DNA of 64,000 bases, from the NCBI GenBank assembly GCA_000507305.1, contig DF240705.1, positions 40,592 to 104,591 of the forward strand, read 5' to 3'. This DNA is from Breviolum minutum Mf 1.05b.01. Lineage: Eukaryota; Sar; Dinophyceae; Suessiales; Symbiodiniaceae. Positions 1-10,860 of this stretch are shown here, in pieces (position 1 is the first letter of the stretch; every line of letters starts with the position of its first letter). A program made the position numbers and the translations under genes. The notes beneath the pieces were generated by a model. It made no database searches. It was not told the origin of the DNA and was given only the letters and a program-made list of their open reading frames with translations.

Positions 1-26
1 AGGGGTTGGTTCAACCAACAACTTAG
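1..26. repeat. Right end of an M1 MITE, cut by the window edge
   Basis: The first bases match the right terminus of the M1 family (GGGTTGGTTCAACCA..CAACTTAG form). See the entry at 46886-46983 for the family consensus. Confidence 0.5.
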
Positions 27-619
27 TCAAGGTTTCGCATGGAATTTGAATGTCATGACGTGACGTGAAACCCATGAACATTTTGCCGACTTCACGCTCC
101 CCTTTGGGAAGGGTTTTCCGGACTCGTTATTTTGGCAGCTTCAAACCACGTCGTGGTTTTCGAATCCCCGTTTGTTTTTTTGGAGGGGATGACATGAATT
201 CGGGTAACGACCTTGAAATAAGGTCCCTCAACTTGGAGTTTTTCAAACAAACAAACGTTTCGGGGGAAGTTTTTTGGTTTGAAGCTGTTGCAACCGGGCG
301 ATTTTTTGTTGATAGATTTTCCATGCGAAAAGAAATGATCATTTTTTCAGAAATCAGCCGGATGGTTACTGGGCCGGGCAGTTTCATAGGGGTTAGAAAG
401 TTGCTGAAGTCGGGTATTTTCACATGGCGCCATGGGCATGGAAATTTCATGGATATTCAGTTATTTTCGGAACCTGGAATGAAAAGGTGTGTGTACATGT
501 GTGTACTGTATCTTTTTTGGGGCGCCTGCTTGATGTTTGCATTTTTTGTTGCTTAAGAGGTGTTAGATAATAAATTAATCAAACTTTACCACATAACCAG
601 CTCAGACATTACAGCAACA
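27..619. other. No supported gene
   Basis: A 163-codon open frame (65-556, + strand) begins at GTG and matches no family I recognise. It has a hydrophobic C-terminus and T-rich codons and is probably chance or intronic sequence. Confidence 0.4.
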
Positions 620-1066
620 ACAGTGAAGCCCACTCCTTCACAAGTTGCATCCCTTCGCAAATCGACCAAGAACTCGATGCTGATTTTGTGGGATCATACC
701 TGGGGTCAACGGCTGTGGTGCATCTTCGAATTGGCAGCCTATTTGAAATGCCATGGCGATGAGAGGAATCAATCCGAAAGCCTTGAGACTTCACGGAGAT
801 GGACATGGAGAAGGTCTACAACTTTTGAAGTGGAGCAAAGTCTGATGATACTTCCAGTATTTTGGGGGCGCTACGTGCAGCGCATTTTTCTGGGATGTTG
901 CGCCTTCATGATGAGTGCAGTCTTCATCTCCTACGATTTCGCGATTTGGAGGATGTTGATTTATGCAGCTATCTTGTTGGTCGTCGTGGTGCTCGCGCAC
1001 AGAGGAGTTGTTGGCTACTTTCGAGAGCTTGACGTCCCTTTGTTAAAAAAAACATTGAAACGAGTA
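620..1066 (+). CDS. Exon of membrane protein with WCIFELAA motif
   Basis: Open in one frame from before 620 to about 1210. The stretch up to LILWDHTWGQRLWCIFELAAYL (about 675-750, key motif W-C-x-F-E-L-A) matches a large dinoflagellate family whose function I do not know. It is followed by two hydrophobic segments (about 885-1010) that look like transmembrane helices, then an amphipathic stretch. In this family the region leads into a C-W-C-C..C-D-R-E segment, which is found in the next exon at about 1893. No ATG marks the start, so an upstream exon is missing or lies left of the window. The right limit is approximate. The WCIFELAA motif is seen directly; the family assignment rests on memory of dinoflagellate proteins. 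Confidence 0.5.
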
Positions 1067-1892
1067 TTTTCTGGTACCCCAAAGCAGGAATACCTTGAGA
1101 TGTATGGGTTGTTGAATGAAGTTGGAAATGTTCATGACCAAGCTCTTTCTGTACCAGGACGTTATAATACCTTTCCAAGAAAGACTTGGGATAGTCATTG
1201 CACCACTTAGTATAGTGGTCGACCGTGAAAAAGGGGGGATGGAGTCCGACACAATGACTACTAATGGGCTTCCTTGCGGAAGTGAAAGGAAGAAAAAATA
1301 GATATCCTCTCGTTTATTGGGCATAACCGCCAAAAATATTCGAAGCTTTTCTGGAGCCCTTTTGGTTTTGCCCTGAAACATTTTTTTGGTTTGAGGAGTC
1401 TTAGGGGAACCCAACATGATATGGATTTACGATCAAAATTTCGTAGTCTTTATTCTTTCAACGGCATTGGGCATTGATTTGTTGGGTCAAACCGGGTAAA
1501 CACCGCAACGCTTAAAGTACCTAGAATCAAACACCTTTGGACCCCAAGAACCCCCATGGAAAATCCATTTTTAGGCTTAAAAATAAGCCTTTGAAATAAT
1601 CTATGGGGGTTATAACAGTTTCACTTATATATAACTTATAACCCCTAAAAATATGAAGCGTGCCATGGGTTCCCATGGTACCTTCGATTCTAACATCCCC
1701 AAAAGTCGAGTAAAGCAAGCAAACTCCGAAAGTCGAGTTTTTACAAAAATTGCGAGTTCTGATAGCATTTTTTTCATACCCATGACAACGGGGGTGTTTT
1801 ATATATACCCGGCTTTTTTTTACCAACCAACCAAAAACAACAACCGGGAGGGGAACCTCCCGGGTCCTTTTCTCACCTTTCGGAAAGGCCTT

Positions 1893-2028
1893 GCTGGTTC
1901 AATTGCGACACTTCCATCTTGATTCGACGCAGTGTTGGTGTTGTGAAGTGAATCATGTGGATCCCAGTACTTCTGAGCCGGTGATGTGTGATCGAGAAGT
2001 TTTGGAATCATGCATTGATGAAACCTGG
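1893..2028 (+). CDS. Exon of WCIFELAA family protein, CWCC..CDRE segment
   Basis: Encodes C-W-C-C-E-V-N-H-V-D-P, then M-C-D-R-E-V, then C-I-D-E-T-W. This Cys-rich pattern is typical of the same dinoflagellate family as the exon at 620-1066. The frame continues at 3076 with F-G-S-K, giving the expected W-F-G-S junction. CTGGTT occurs at both ends of the intron (2025-2030 and 3072-3077), so the exact cut is ambiguous, and no GT lies at the join. A GTAAGT at 2038 is an alternative donor. The intron holds an M1 MITE and an M5 palindrome. Confidence 0.5.
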
Positions 2029-2059
2029 TTGGAAGAAGTAAGTGGACATGAGTTTAAAA

Positions 2060-2171
2060 CTAGGTGGTGGTTTCAAATACTGCATTTTTTTATTTTCATC
2101 CCTATTTGGGGAAGATGAACCCATTTTGACGAGCATATTTTTTCGGATGGGTTGGTTCAACCACCAACCAG
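2060..2171. repeat. M1 MITE copy in intron
   Basis: Runs from CTAGGTGGTGGTTTCAA to CAACCACCAACCAG with the typical internal TTTTCATCC..TTGGGGAAGATGA and TTTTGACGAGCATAT blocks. Confidence 0.75.
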
Positions 2172-2518
2172 CCAAAACACTGGGTTTTCTGAATTGTTTG
2201 TATTTTTTCGTGTAGTAGGGGGATTCTAGCACCGAGCTATAACTCAGCCATTATATATAGTCCATAAGGATCACTATGAACCCAAAACGAATATCACTAC
2301 GGAGTTTTGACCGTTGCGAAAACATCGACACGCCAGTATTTTGTTTGAGGCTTTTTTTGTTGGTCCGTGAAGTGTTGACCAAGTTCAATTCACCGTAGTT
2401 TTTTGTTGGTTGGTTGGGCGATACAGTTGTTCAGGGTTTGTGTCGGACTTTTTGCTTGCGGGAAAACATGTTTTGATGGTTTTGAACTTGGTTTGCTGCC
2501 AAATTAAAATCAGGTGAT

Positions 2519-2660
2519 GCTTGGATGTCCCAGGAAGTGAGGATCAATGGTTCGTAAATGGGTTATATATTTCACCTACTGGTACTTATAAATGGGATAT
2601 ATCGGGGTTATAACCTACTTACTAACCTTTTACCAGCACTTCCAACCGGACATCCAAGTG
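2519..2660. repeat. M5 palindromic repeat
   Basis: Imperfect inverted repeat with CTTGGATGTCCCAGGAAGT at the left and ACTTCCAACCGGACATCCAAG at the right. The interior is AT-rich with TATAACC motifs. Other copies are at 53523-53660 and 60331-60513. Confidence 0.7.
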
Positions 2661-3075
2661 TTCAGCCTTCTCCACCCAATGGTTGACCTTCCTTGAAACG
2701 AACAGCCAACGCCTCCGAAACCCAAAAGGAAGTCGTAGTTTCCCAAGCATCATTTTTCAGGGGCTATGTTTCCGGTGGTGTAATTGATTGTTTGCGGCAG
2801 TCTATCGTCCAGGCCCGAAAAAAAACACGTTCCGAGTCAACATTTTCCCTTATCAAAAAACATCCACCAATCCACCGAATTCTCCGCCTAAATAACCCAT
2901 AGGATGATGGTATATTTCTACCGCAATACATTTTATCAACCATAAAAATTTCCAGGTCCATGTATAAGTACATATTAACGTACACTTCGTCCCACTTTCG
3001 GAATCCCGAAATGGGTTTTCCCAACAAAAACGGGCAAACCCCGGAGAGTTTTTTTTTCAAGTCACCAAGGACTGG

Positions 3076-3516
3076 TTTGGCTCCAAGACAGCTTTTGAAG
3101 CTTCAGTTCAGAGCAGAGTTGCTGATGTTGTCCAAGGGAAATTTCGCAGCTTCCCCTTGTCCTATGGAGCTCATCTTTTAACATTGATTGCCCTTCCATG
3201 GGGTAGCATTGATATAGCTTCTGCCTATATTCATGCTGGGGACTATGTGGATGGTGCTTATTTTGCGCTGGGTTTGATTTGTTGGTGGCTTATCTTAGTT
3301 CCATCCATTGCAACCATTACAATTTCCACCCTTCGGAAGATCTCACAGTTCGCAGGCCATGTGTGGCCCTTTCATTTGCTGCTAATTTCTCAGTATCCTT
3401 TGATTTCCTTCGTGCAGCAAATCCTTTGGCAATTCTTGGAGCCACGCCATGCGCGCTTGGCTTTTTCACTTTTGTCATTAATTCCAGGCGCCGTGGCGGT
3501 GTACCTCCGGTGCTGA
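3076..3516 (+). CDS. Terminal exon of WCIFELAA family membrane protein
   Basis: Reads F-G-S-K-T-A-F-E-A-S-V and continues for about 145 codons to TGA. It has three to four hydrophobic segments (about 3180-3215, 3255-3325, 3365-3430, 3450-3500) consistent with membrane helices. It follows a polypyrimidine-rich stretch (3049-3060) and restores the family pattern when joined to 2028. The last part is leucine-rich and ends at 3516. Together with 620-2028 it gives a protein N-terminally incomplete in this window. Function unknown. Confidence 0.5.
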   Translation, partial: FGSKTAFEASVQSRVADVVQGKFRSFPLSYGAHLLTLIALPWGSIDIASAYIHAGDYVDGAYFALGLICWWLILVPSIATITISTLRKISQFAGHVWPFHLLLISQYPLISFVQQILWQFLEPRHARLAFSLLSLIPGAVAVYLRC

Positions 3517-3568
3517 AGAGCTCGTGCTAAATCACCTGAGGGTGAAAGACACACTTCCCAGTTAAAAG

Positions 3569-3673
3569 CTAGGTGGTGGTTTCATGTTTTTTTTAAATTT
3601 TCATCCATATTTGGGGAACGGATGCAATTTGACTATTTTTTTTTTTCAGATGGATTGAGAAACCACCAACTAG
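3569..3673. repeat. M1 MITE copy
   Basis: CTAGGTGGTGGTTTCA at the left, AAACCACCAACTAG at the right, with the internal block TTTTCATCCATATTTGGGGAA. Confidence 0.75.
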
Positions 3674-5334
3674 AAAGAGCAACGAAAACATCAAAACCCA
3701 GTTCGAATATAAAACTCTCCTTCGAATCTTGCGAATCTGACGAAAATTTCCACCCCCCTCCCCCCCCGCCAAAGAAATGAAACATGGACTCTAAAGACAG
3801 CCCAACTTTTAGAGGGGTGTCCATGGAAGTTAGTAACTCGTTAGTAAGTTGGTTTATACATGTTTATAATCTATTTGCGGGATTCACAACCTACTTATAA
3901 AGGAGTCAAAATCCATTTGCTAAGTACCATGGATGGATCGGTATCGTAGTTGTCATGGGAGTGTGCTAAACAACAAAAATCCTCCACGTTGTTTAGAGAG
4001 ATTCACGCCGAGACTGGTCACTTGGACGGCCAGAAGATTTGTGTCACCAAAAGCTTGGGTCCAAAAACATGAGTTGCGGCGTGCAGCACGTGAAGCCCGG
4101 GTTCAGCTCCCGGGTGAGAAATCAGGGTTTTTCTGTTCAAGACTCATCCATGGGATCCATGGGAGACTTGCCTAGATAAAACCATAAAACATCCACCATG
4201 CCATGTAAATATACCAGTTTCCCATGGAATGGGATAAGAGAAGAGGGGATTTGGAGCCTGAGAGGGAAACTATGAACAAGACACATTGGTAAATTCAGCC
4301 TTCAAACTTAAACTCTGTGAGACCTAAAGGTCGGGGCCATTCCAACATCGGCATGATGATAGCCGTGGTAACAGCATTTTTGTTGGATGTCAGTTGCCTA
4401 AATGAGCAGTGCAAACAAATTCCAGTTGGAACAGTTGGTTGATAATTGTGCCAGCGGTTTAATCATGTTGATCGATAGTAAAGTCAGAGTACCGCACTGT
4501 CCACAAAAAAATCAACCTTTTCTCACCATCTTGATCCACTATATAAACTCTAATTACAGTATCCAGAACAACCTGCTAGTTTCAAGGGTTGGTGAACGGA
4601 GCATGCCAGGGGTATCAAAGAATATCTACAATTCCAACCGTTATTTTTGGAGCGATTTTTTTTGACCACAACGTTTCCCATTTCGACATCATCACGCAAC
4701 TCTTAGTTGGAAACGTGGTAAATATTTGCTGCAATACATTCCAAATCCTTGACATCTCACCGGTTATATATTTTGTCCCACTGCCATAGCAGTGCGTTCG
4801 CTTTTTCGATTTTTGTTCCAGAATTCGTCCAGGCGTGCCGAAGACTTTTCATGGTCGGAGCACTCAAGGATTTGCTAGCTCAGTGCGAACGGAAGGGAGC
4901 AGCTTGAAGCTGAGGGTTATCTAAAAATCCCTTCTAAGAGTAGGGAGCCAAGGAGCTACCCCTGCAGGGTTTCTAAAGCAAAAGCACATCTTACCTTGGT
5001 TTTTCCTTTAGACCTATTTCGTTTCTGTGGGTTGAGGGTGGTTCTCCAGTTGTTAAGAGAGGTTTAGTTCAGATTTCTTACAGGACAATTGATGGTTAGG
5101 TTTGGTGACACGGGTGAATTTACGATTGATGCTCCCATATAGATAAATGGTTGCCTTGTCCCCCCAACTATGCATCCACAACTCATATGTTTTTGTACAT
5201 GTATGCACCATTCAAAATTGTTTCCACGACATGTTTCCACAACTATTTTCAGGTGAATTATGACTAGTGTACCGTCATCACACACACAGTTTCCTCTCCC
5301 TGAGATTTTGTAGCTGACTTTTACGTTCTCTGGG
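3674..5334. other. No supported gene
   Basis: Short T-rich or C-rich open frames only. 3755-3780 is a C-rich tract and 4195-4235 resembles half of an M3 repeat. The higher-complexity piece at about 4795-4980 could be an exon or structured RNA, but I could not assign it. Confidence 0.4.
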
Positions 5335-5406
5335 GTGGCTGCAGCTGCTTTAGCTCCAGCTCGCCCCACTCGGCCACCTCCGCTGTCCCGTCTTGCGCTG
5401 AAGAAT

Positions 5407-5817
5407 ATGGAAATCAATCGAATGAACGTCGTGCCCTTATTGTTTTGGATGAAGGCAAACTGCTTTGCAGTCAGCCCGTTCATGAACGTGGTGTTCTTCT
5501 TGCTTTTGTGCATTTTTGTGCAGACCGCACGTCCTTGGGTGAGTGTCCATGAAGTTAATCTGGACTTCTTTGGCCAATGCAATGGTGGCTATAATGGCTT
5601 GCAAGAAACCGTGATCAACCAGGGAGCAAAGTTGCAAAATATGGCACAGCAATTGACCGAGGTGCAAAGAAAGCAGGAATTGTGGGAGATTCCCCGGGAA
5701 ATGCAACACAATATGACGGAGATGCAAAGGGAACTGAAGGAAATGAAGCACAGTATGAAGCACATGTTCAGGACCAAGAGTTTTCATCTCAGCGAGCACG
5801 TCACAATTGGGTTTTGA
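5407..5817 (+). CDS. Possible small membrane/coiled-coil protein
   Basis: 136 codons from ATG 5407 to TGA; the frame is open upstream as a GTG-led Ala/Pro-rich stretch from 5335. A hydrophobic segment rich in F, L, V and C (about residues 10-45) could be a membrane anchor. Residues about 75-120 show a heptad-like pattern rich in M, Q, E and K (LQNMAQQLTEVQ, MTEMQRELKEMKHSM), as in coiled coils. No family is recognised. A long antisense open frame overlaps it, so coding is uncertain. It could also be an exon of a longer gene. Confidence 0.3.
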   Translation: MEINRMNVVPLLFWMKANCFAVSPFMNVVFFLLLCIFVQTARPWVSVHEVNLDFFGQCNGGYNGLQETVINQGAKLQNMAQQLTEVQRKQELWEIPREMQHNMTEMQRELKEMKHSMKHMFRTKSFHLSEHVTIGF

Positions 5818-7315
5818 TTGCAACTCGGTAGTTGGAGCTCTTGCTGTAAGTAGTTCTATCATGTTGCATCGGTTCCATACACAGCGCTGCAGTGCAGTTG
5901 AAAACGGGAGAGCTTGGTGATTTTTTTGGAAATTCGAGAAAATCAGAACATGTTCCCACCCCCAAAGAAACAGCCACACATGTGTATATATATATATATA
6001 TACATACATATACATATTATTTTTCCTATACTTCTGTATTATATATTATATGTATGTCTTAAAAAAAACAGGTTGGAGGTTGGTGAATTTGTGAATTCAC
6101 CCTGGTATCTTCATTCGGAATTTCGCAGAGATTTCAGAGATTTTGACCGATTGGTTTTTTCAGAAACCTGGATCAAAGCAGTTAAAGTTGGTAGTTGTTC
6201 CGACTACTTTTTATATAGATTTTACGGTATGTTTACAGCATTTTATCTTCCAACCATCCATTTTCAGGTGCTATCTTAGTTTCAGGGAGGGTGCCAGTAT
6301 TTATAGAGAATACTTGTGTCCATATATAGTTTAGAGAATTCAATATATACACCAGGGCACTTTTCAAGATGATTTTATTTTCCCAAGGTGGGATATGTTA
6401 GTTCCCTGAAGGGTATTCATATACGCATACATACCACACCATTTTTGATTTGCCCGAGGCAACCTGGAAAAGCAGAGACCAGGGAGAGCTCTCTGGAGAA
6501 TGCGGAGAACGGGACACCCAGCGTTAAAAAAAACCTTGCCCTGGATGTGTTGACTGTAAAACGGCTACTGAAACAATGGTCCTATATACCAGCATAGACC
6601 CCAAATACCATGGAAAGGTATGAGTTTTTTTCTCCGGGAAAAAACATCAGACTCTTGTCACGGTCGCGACAAGTTTTTTTCGTAACTGTTTTTGTGGGAA
6701 CGAACAGCTCACGCTGTGGCAGTTTGGTGGGATAAGTAGTTGAGTAACTTTTGGTTTTCGGGGTCCTCTGAGGGGCCCTTTAAATTCGAGATGCTGAAAA
6801 CTGTCTTGGTTTTCTCGGACCCAACTCCGTTTTGTGATGCCGATTTCCAAACACAAAGGGCCACTGTGAAGTAGCGATTTCATGATGATTTCGAGATGGG
6901 GGGTATTTTCCAGAAAATTCAGGCTAATCCAGATTTGATAGATGATCCTGACCAGTGATGGAATCAAGTTTCCATAGAGATCCTTCAAATGGGGACCCTT
7001 CTTATTCCAATGTACAATCTATCCCCAGACTTCATCCTGAATTAATACTAAGACAATTCCACAACAACCCTTGGAACATATCACCAAAAATGCCCAAACA
7101 AATATGAAAGGAGATTCAAAGTGACCATTTTATTCCCTAGTTAGAGGTCACTTAACATTGAAAAGGGTGACTTTTTCACCATCCCAAAAAAGGTCACAAA
7201 GAATCGCCTGGAAGTGATTGAGGGTCTGGGGTATGTTGGAGTTGTTTTAGACATCCCGCCGAGCTCTAAGTCTGCGGAATGTTTTTTTTTGCAGCCCGTT
7301 CAAGCAAAGAATAAA

Positions 7316-7439
7316 AGGGGTCATGAAATTACCGACCTTTTTTTTTGGGATCAAACAACGCAAATATTTACAAATGTATGGTCACTTTGATGCTTGTAGA
7401 TCTGATAGTGCGTTGTTTGGGTTGGTAGTATAATGATCT
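7316..7439. repeat. M6 repeat (GGGGTCATTAAAT type)
   Basis: Begins AGGGGTCATGAAATTACC and ends TAATGATCTC. Related copies are at 50608-50720 and 52350-52473, with the shared internal block GTTGTTTGGGTTGG. Confidence 0.55.
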
Positions 7440-7837
7440 CCGCAATACTGTTGGTGGAAGCACTTCGGTTTTAAAGCACCAGTGGGGCGATGTAAAACAA
7501 AACGCCTGTAAATAGTGGGATTGACTGACTATACCTAGAAATGCCTAGCAACTATAGTGCATGGTTTCTTCCATCAACTACGTATTGAACAGACATCCGA
7601 GTTTTCGGACAACAAAAATCCGCGGGGTTTCGCCATATGAAACTCGAAACGGCCAAAAAAACTACTAGGCGTTTGGTGGAGGAGCAACCTGACGTGCGGG
7701 TGGCGACCACGAGGAGCCTGAGATGTCACCTTGTGAAAGGGCCACAATGACCCGGCTGTTTTGATTATTAAAAACAAGCGTATTAACCGCTTACTTCATC
7801 CTGGGATGATCCTCCAAGCAGCATCTTTGTGGATTTC

Positions 7838-7968
7838 TAGTGTTGATGGAAGAATTCCTATAAACAACCACCCTGACATCTATGAAAACCCCATGTAAAT
7901 CTGGGGCATAAACCGCCAATCCTCAACTGGTGAAACCTCGCCGGATTTCTGGTTGCCATCAACTACGT
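7838..7968. repeat. M4 repeat (GTTGATGGAAGAA type)
   Basis: Left end GTGTTGATGGAAGAATTCC, right end GGTTGCCATCAACTACG, interior with CCCATGTAAATCTGGGGCATAAACC. It is the uninterrupted reference for the disrupted copy at 18456-18687. Confidence 0.65.
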
Positions 7969-8045
7969 ATGGACCGATCCGAAAAAAAAAGATGTCGGCC
8001 GGACTTCAAGGCCGGCCTTGTGAGTTCAAGGCTTCAAGGCTTCCA

Positions 8046-8067
8046 CTGGGTGGTGGTTTCAAATATT
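8046..8067. repeat. Left piece of an M1 MITE split by the LINE
   Basis: CTGGGTGGTGGTTTCAAATATT is the M1 left end. The copy resumes at 17840 with the rest of the MITE. Bases 8054-8067 (TGGTTTCAAATATT) are repeated at 17840-17853 as the target-site duplication. Confidence 0.85.
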
Positions 8068-8069
8068 AG

Positions 8070-8081
8070 TCTTGGCTCAGG
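8070..8081 (+). other. Spliced-leader-like relict at LINE 5' end
   Basis: TCTTGGCTCAGG matches 10 of 12 bases of the dinoflagellate spliced-leader 3' part (TTTTGGCTCAAG, from memory) and lies three bases after the target duplication. This is what reverse transcription of a trans-spliced transcript would leave. Confidence 0.5.
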
Positions 8082-8138
8082 AGACTTCCCAGGCAGAGTT
8101 AGACTGGCCATGCAAACTTCCTGAGGGTTTTTAGCGCC

Positions 8139-10860
8139 ATGGATGGATTACCAAGTTGGGGATCTCTTTCGAAGGATGACATCATTAGTTTTGTTGGCAA
8201 GGCTATTCTTTTGAGAAACGGTGGAGATCATCTTTTTTCGACCATTGGAATTTGGGGCACCTAACATCATTGTGCGGGGTGAGTTACAGATGGGTGTTGA
8301 CAATTTCACTTTTTTGGGCATCAAGGTTTTGCAAGTATCACCTGTTGTCATTTGTGGAATTGATGATGGTACGAAAGTATGGCCATGCCCCCCATGCCAA
8401 GTTCAAGACATGTACAACATCACGGAGTTGTGTGCAGGAATGGGAATTTTTAGCACTTTTGCAACATTGATGGGTTTTCGGGTGATTGCTGGTGTTGATG
8501 AAAATGAGAAATGGCGAGATCTTTTCTTGAAGGGCCATCAACAGAACGCAATTTTTATCCATGGTGACTGCGGGGATCGTAGTGTGGTTGATCAGCTCTT
8601 CAAAGCTGGTGCAATGCATAGTATGGTTTTGTCGGGCATATCCTGCCAACCACACAGTACTGGTGGCGACATGTTGGGCATGCAAGACAGCCGTAGTGAC
8701 AGTCTCCCCAAATCACTATCTACATCGTGGTTGATTCAAAGTCCAATCATTTTGCTGGAATGTGTGCCGAGTGTTCTTCACAACAAGCAATTTCAGCAGG
8801 TGTTGTCGGATTTTTGCACCTCAGCAGGGTACAGCATTACACAGACAGTGCTCCATTTGTCGAATGCATGGTGTGCCAGACGAGACCGATGGTTTGCATG
8901 CTTAACAGCCAAAGTGTTAGGCCCTATTCAGATTCCTGATTTGCCGATCCTATCGCAATATGCCACTGTAGGTTCAGTTTTGCCAGAAATCCCGAAATGG
9001 CCACAACCAGTCATGGATCAATTGGTTTTATCACTCTATGAGTTGATGAAGTTTGTTCAGTATGGGCAGGGAGGCATTACATCATGCTACTTGAAGGTTT
9101 CCGAAGTACTCCCCACTACACTGCACTCAACTGGAAATCAATTGTATCCTTGTAGATGTGGGTGTAGGGCTGCCCTATCCATTCAAAGACTTGAAAAGCG
9201 AGGGTTGTTTGGAGTACTAATCCCATTGGGCACTTTCGTGACACATGAGCATCAGCAATGGGAAGAATGCAGATATCCACACCCCCAAGAACTTCTGTTT
9301 CTGAATGGAGGGTTGCCTTGTTTTAATTTCTCACCTGATTTAAGACTAGGAATGGCTGGAGTTGGACAGTGTGTCAGCCCAATCCAGAGTATTTGGGTAG
9401 CATCTCATGTTGCAGCACATCTTGCAAGATTTCTTCAACAGGGTTTCATTGAACCACGGATAGTCCTCTTGGATTACATCGATGCATTGTTTCAAGCAAG
9501 AGATGCAGTGTGGCAATTTCCAGCCCAGAGCAATCCACCTGAGATTGTGATTCCTGAGGCTTCCAGTCCTGATGCATCCGTCCCATTTTGTGTTCCTGAT
9601 TGTGAAGGGGTCAACGTGCATTTCAGAGCCTCACCACATGTCACTGTGGGTGAATTTCGTGTCGCTGAAGAAAAACTTCATGGTATCACATGGCCAATTG
9701 AATCCATTGCTCATGAATGGAATGTTAATGTATCAGACCAAGTCGTCATTGACTCTATCCCTTCTCCATTGACTTCTTTGAATCATTCTCATGCACCCAT
9801 TGACCATGAAGAGTTGCCAGAATTTCCGTCCTTTTCAGACGAGATTGAAATGAAAGATGCTGAGATACCCCCAACGGTCCCCAATGTGGTGCAAGAGGAT
9901 GCCAATAGTTCTTCCACAGGGTTGTTGAGCCTGAATGAAGATGATTATCTGACATTGTTCACACCGGCAATATCGTCAGTTGATGCAGTTGAGGCACTTT
10001 CTATGCAAAAGATTTCTCAAGCAGATCGTGTCGGAATTTTGCAACGTCAAAAGGGAGTGTGGGCTAATGATGAGATCAACTTTTTCCTTCACCAGACATG
10101 TCAAGTAGGGCGTATGAATCAGACGTTGATGTGGTGGGACCCAATTTGCCTTACCACGGTTGTTAACACCGGAGATTTTTCATTGCTCATTGAATTGGCA
10201 GCGTCTGTCCCACCAATGACAACCATTGTCACAGCTGTTGTAGTTGAGAAGCATTGGCATCCGTTGGTGTGGCGTTTTGATGGTTCTGGAGTGTCTGCAT
10301 TCACGTGTGGACTTGTGCATGCATACTCTCTGGCCCACCAAGCGTTGCATAGAGCTGTTTGTCAGGTCCATGGTGTTGAACTCACGCAGGTCCATAATCG
10401 TGCACTGCCTTTCGTTATCAATGACCACTGTGGAGCACTTGCAGTCGCTTTTGTAAAACATTTCGTTCTGGGGGTTGCGCTTCCTGGGTCTCAGGATGAA
10501 TTGCTCCAGATGCACTTGTCGTTCCGTGATGAATTTGTCCAGCAATTGGCCCCAAAGGTTCCTCGTCCATGGCTTTGGGGAAAAGGAAATGAATCATGGA
10601 AGGGTCGTTTAGGAGCCATTCTTCAAGAACATGGAGTCCTTAGCAAAGACATTGATGATCGCATTCAATATCTCTCAGACAAGTTGGGAGCAAAGGAAGT
10701 CGAAAAAGCAATGGGTGCTCCTCAACCATGGCGTGAACTGAAATGGATTGCCAATCAAAAGGTGCCCGGTCATCAGGCCGTCAGAACTCCAGGCAGTGCT
10801 AGACCAAAAGATCAAAGAAGGAAAACCGATTGGCACCAGACAACAGAAGATGAAGACTAA
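8139..10860 (+). CDS. LINE ORF1a: C5-methyltransferase-like + Ulp1/C48-like protein
   Basis: ATG 8139 opens a frame that stops at 8262. Dropping one T from the T6 run at 8233-8238 joins it to the 879-codon frame that ends at 10860; without that, the first in-frame ATG is 8290. Numbering from 8221, C5-methyltransferase motifs are I (ELCAGMG, 69-75), II (GVDENE, 91-96), IV (GISCQPHS, Cys142), VI (ECV, 180-182), VIII (CARRDRW, 208-214), a motif-IX-like PHPQELLFLNG and a motif-X-like GMAGVGQCVSPIQ. The usual PCQ and ENV are SCQ and ECV. After an acidic linker, residues 610-755 resemble C48/Ulp1 peptidases: GVWANDEINFFL, HWHPL (His678), a nearby Asp686, NDHCG (Cys737). The usual Gln before Cys is not seen. 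Substrate and activity unknown. Confidence 0.72.

Larger units (their letters stand above)
5818..8045. other. Spacer with repeats, no supported gene
   Basis: Contains a TA microsatellite (about 5982-6003), a copy of the AAGGTCAC-type repeat (about 7120-7215, related to 33853-33968 and 45128-45250), an M6 copy and an M4 copy. Open frames are short and unrecognised. Confidence 0.45.

Noticed and set aside
3076-3090. TTTGGCTCCAAG as a spliced-leader relict
   Set aside because: It needs an extra C, lies inside coding sequence of the WCIFELAA gene (F-G-S-K) and is explained by that.
5437-6015. 192-codon antisense ORF
   Set aside because: It mirrors the + strand coiled-coil ORF and its end runs into a TA microsatellite; Leu/His-rich composition is a shadow effect.
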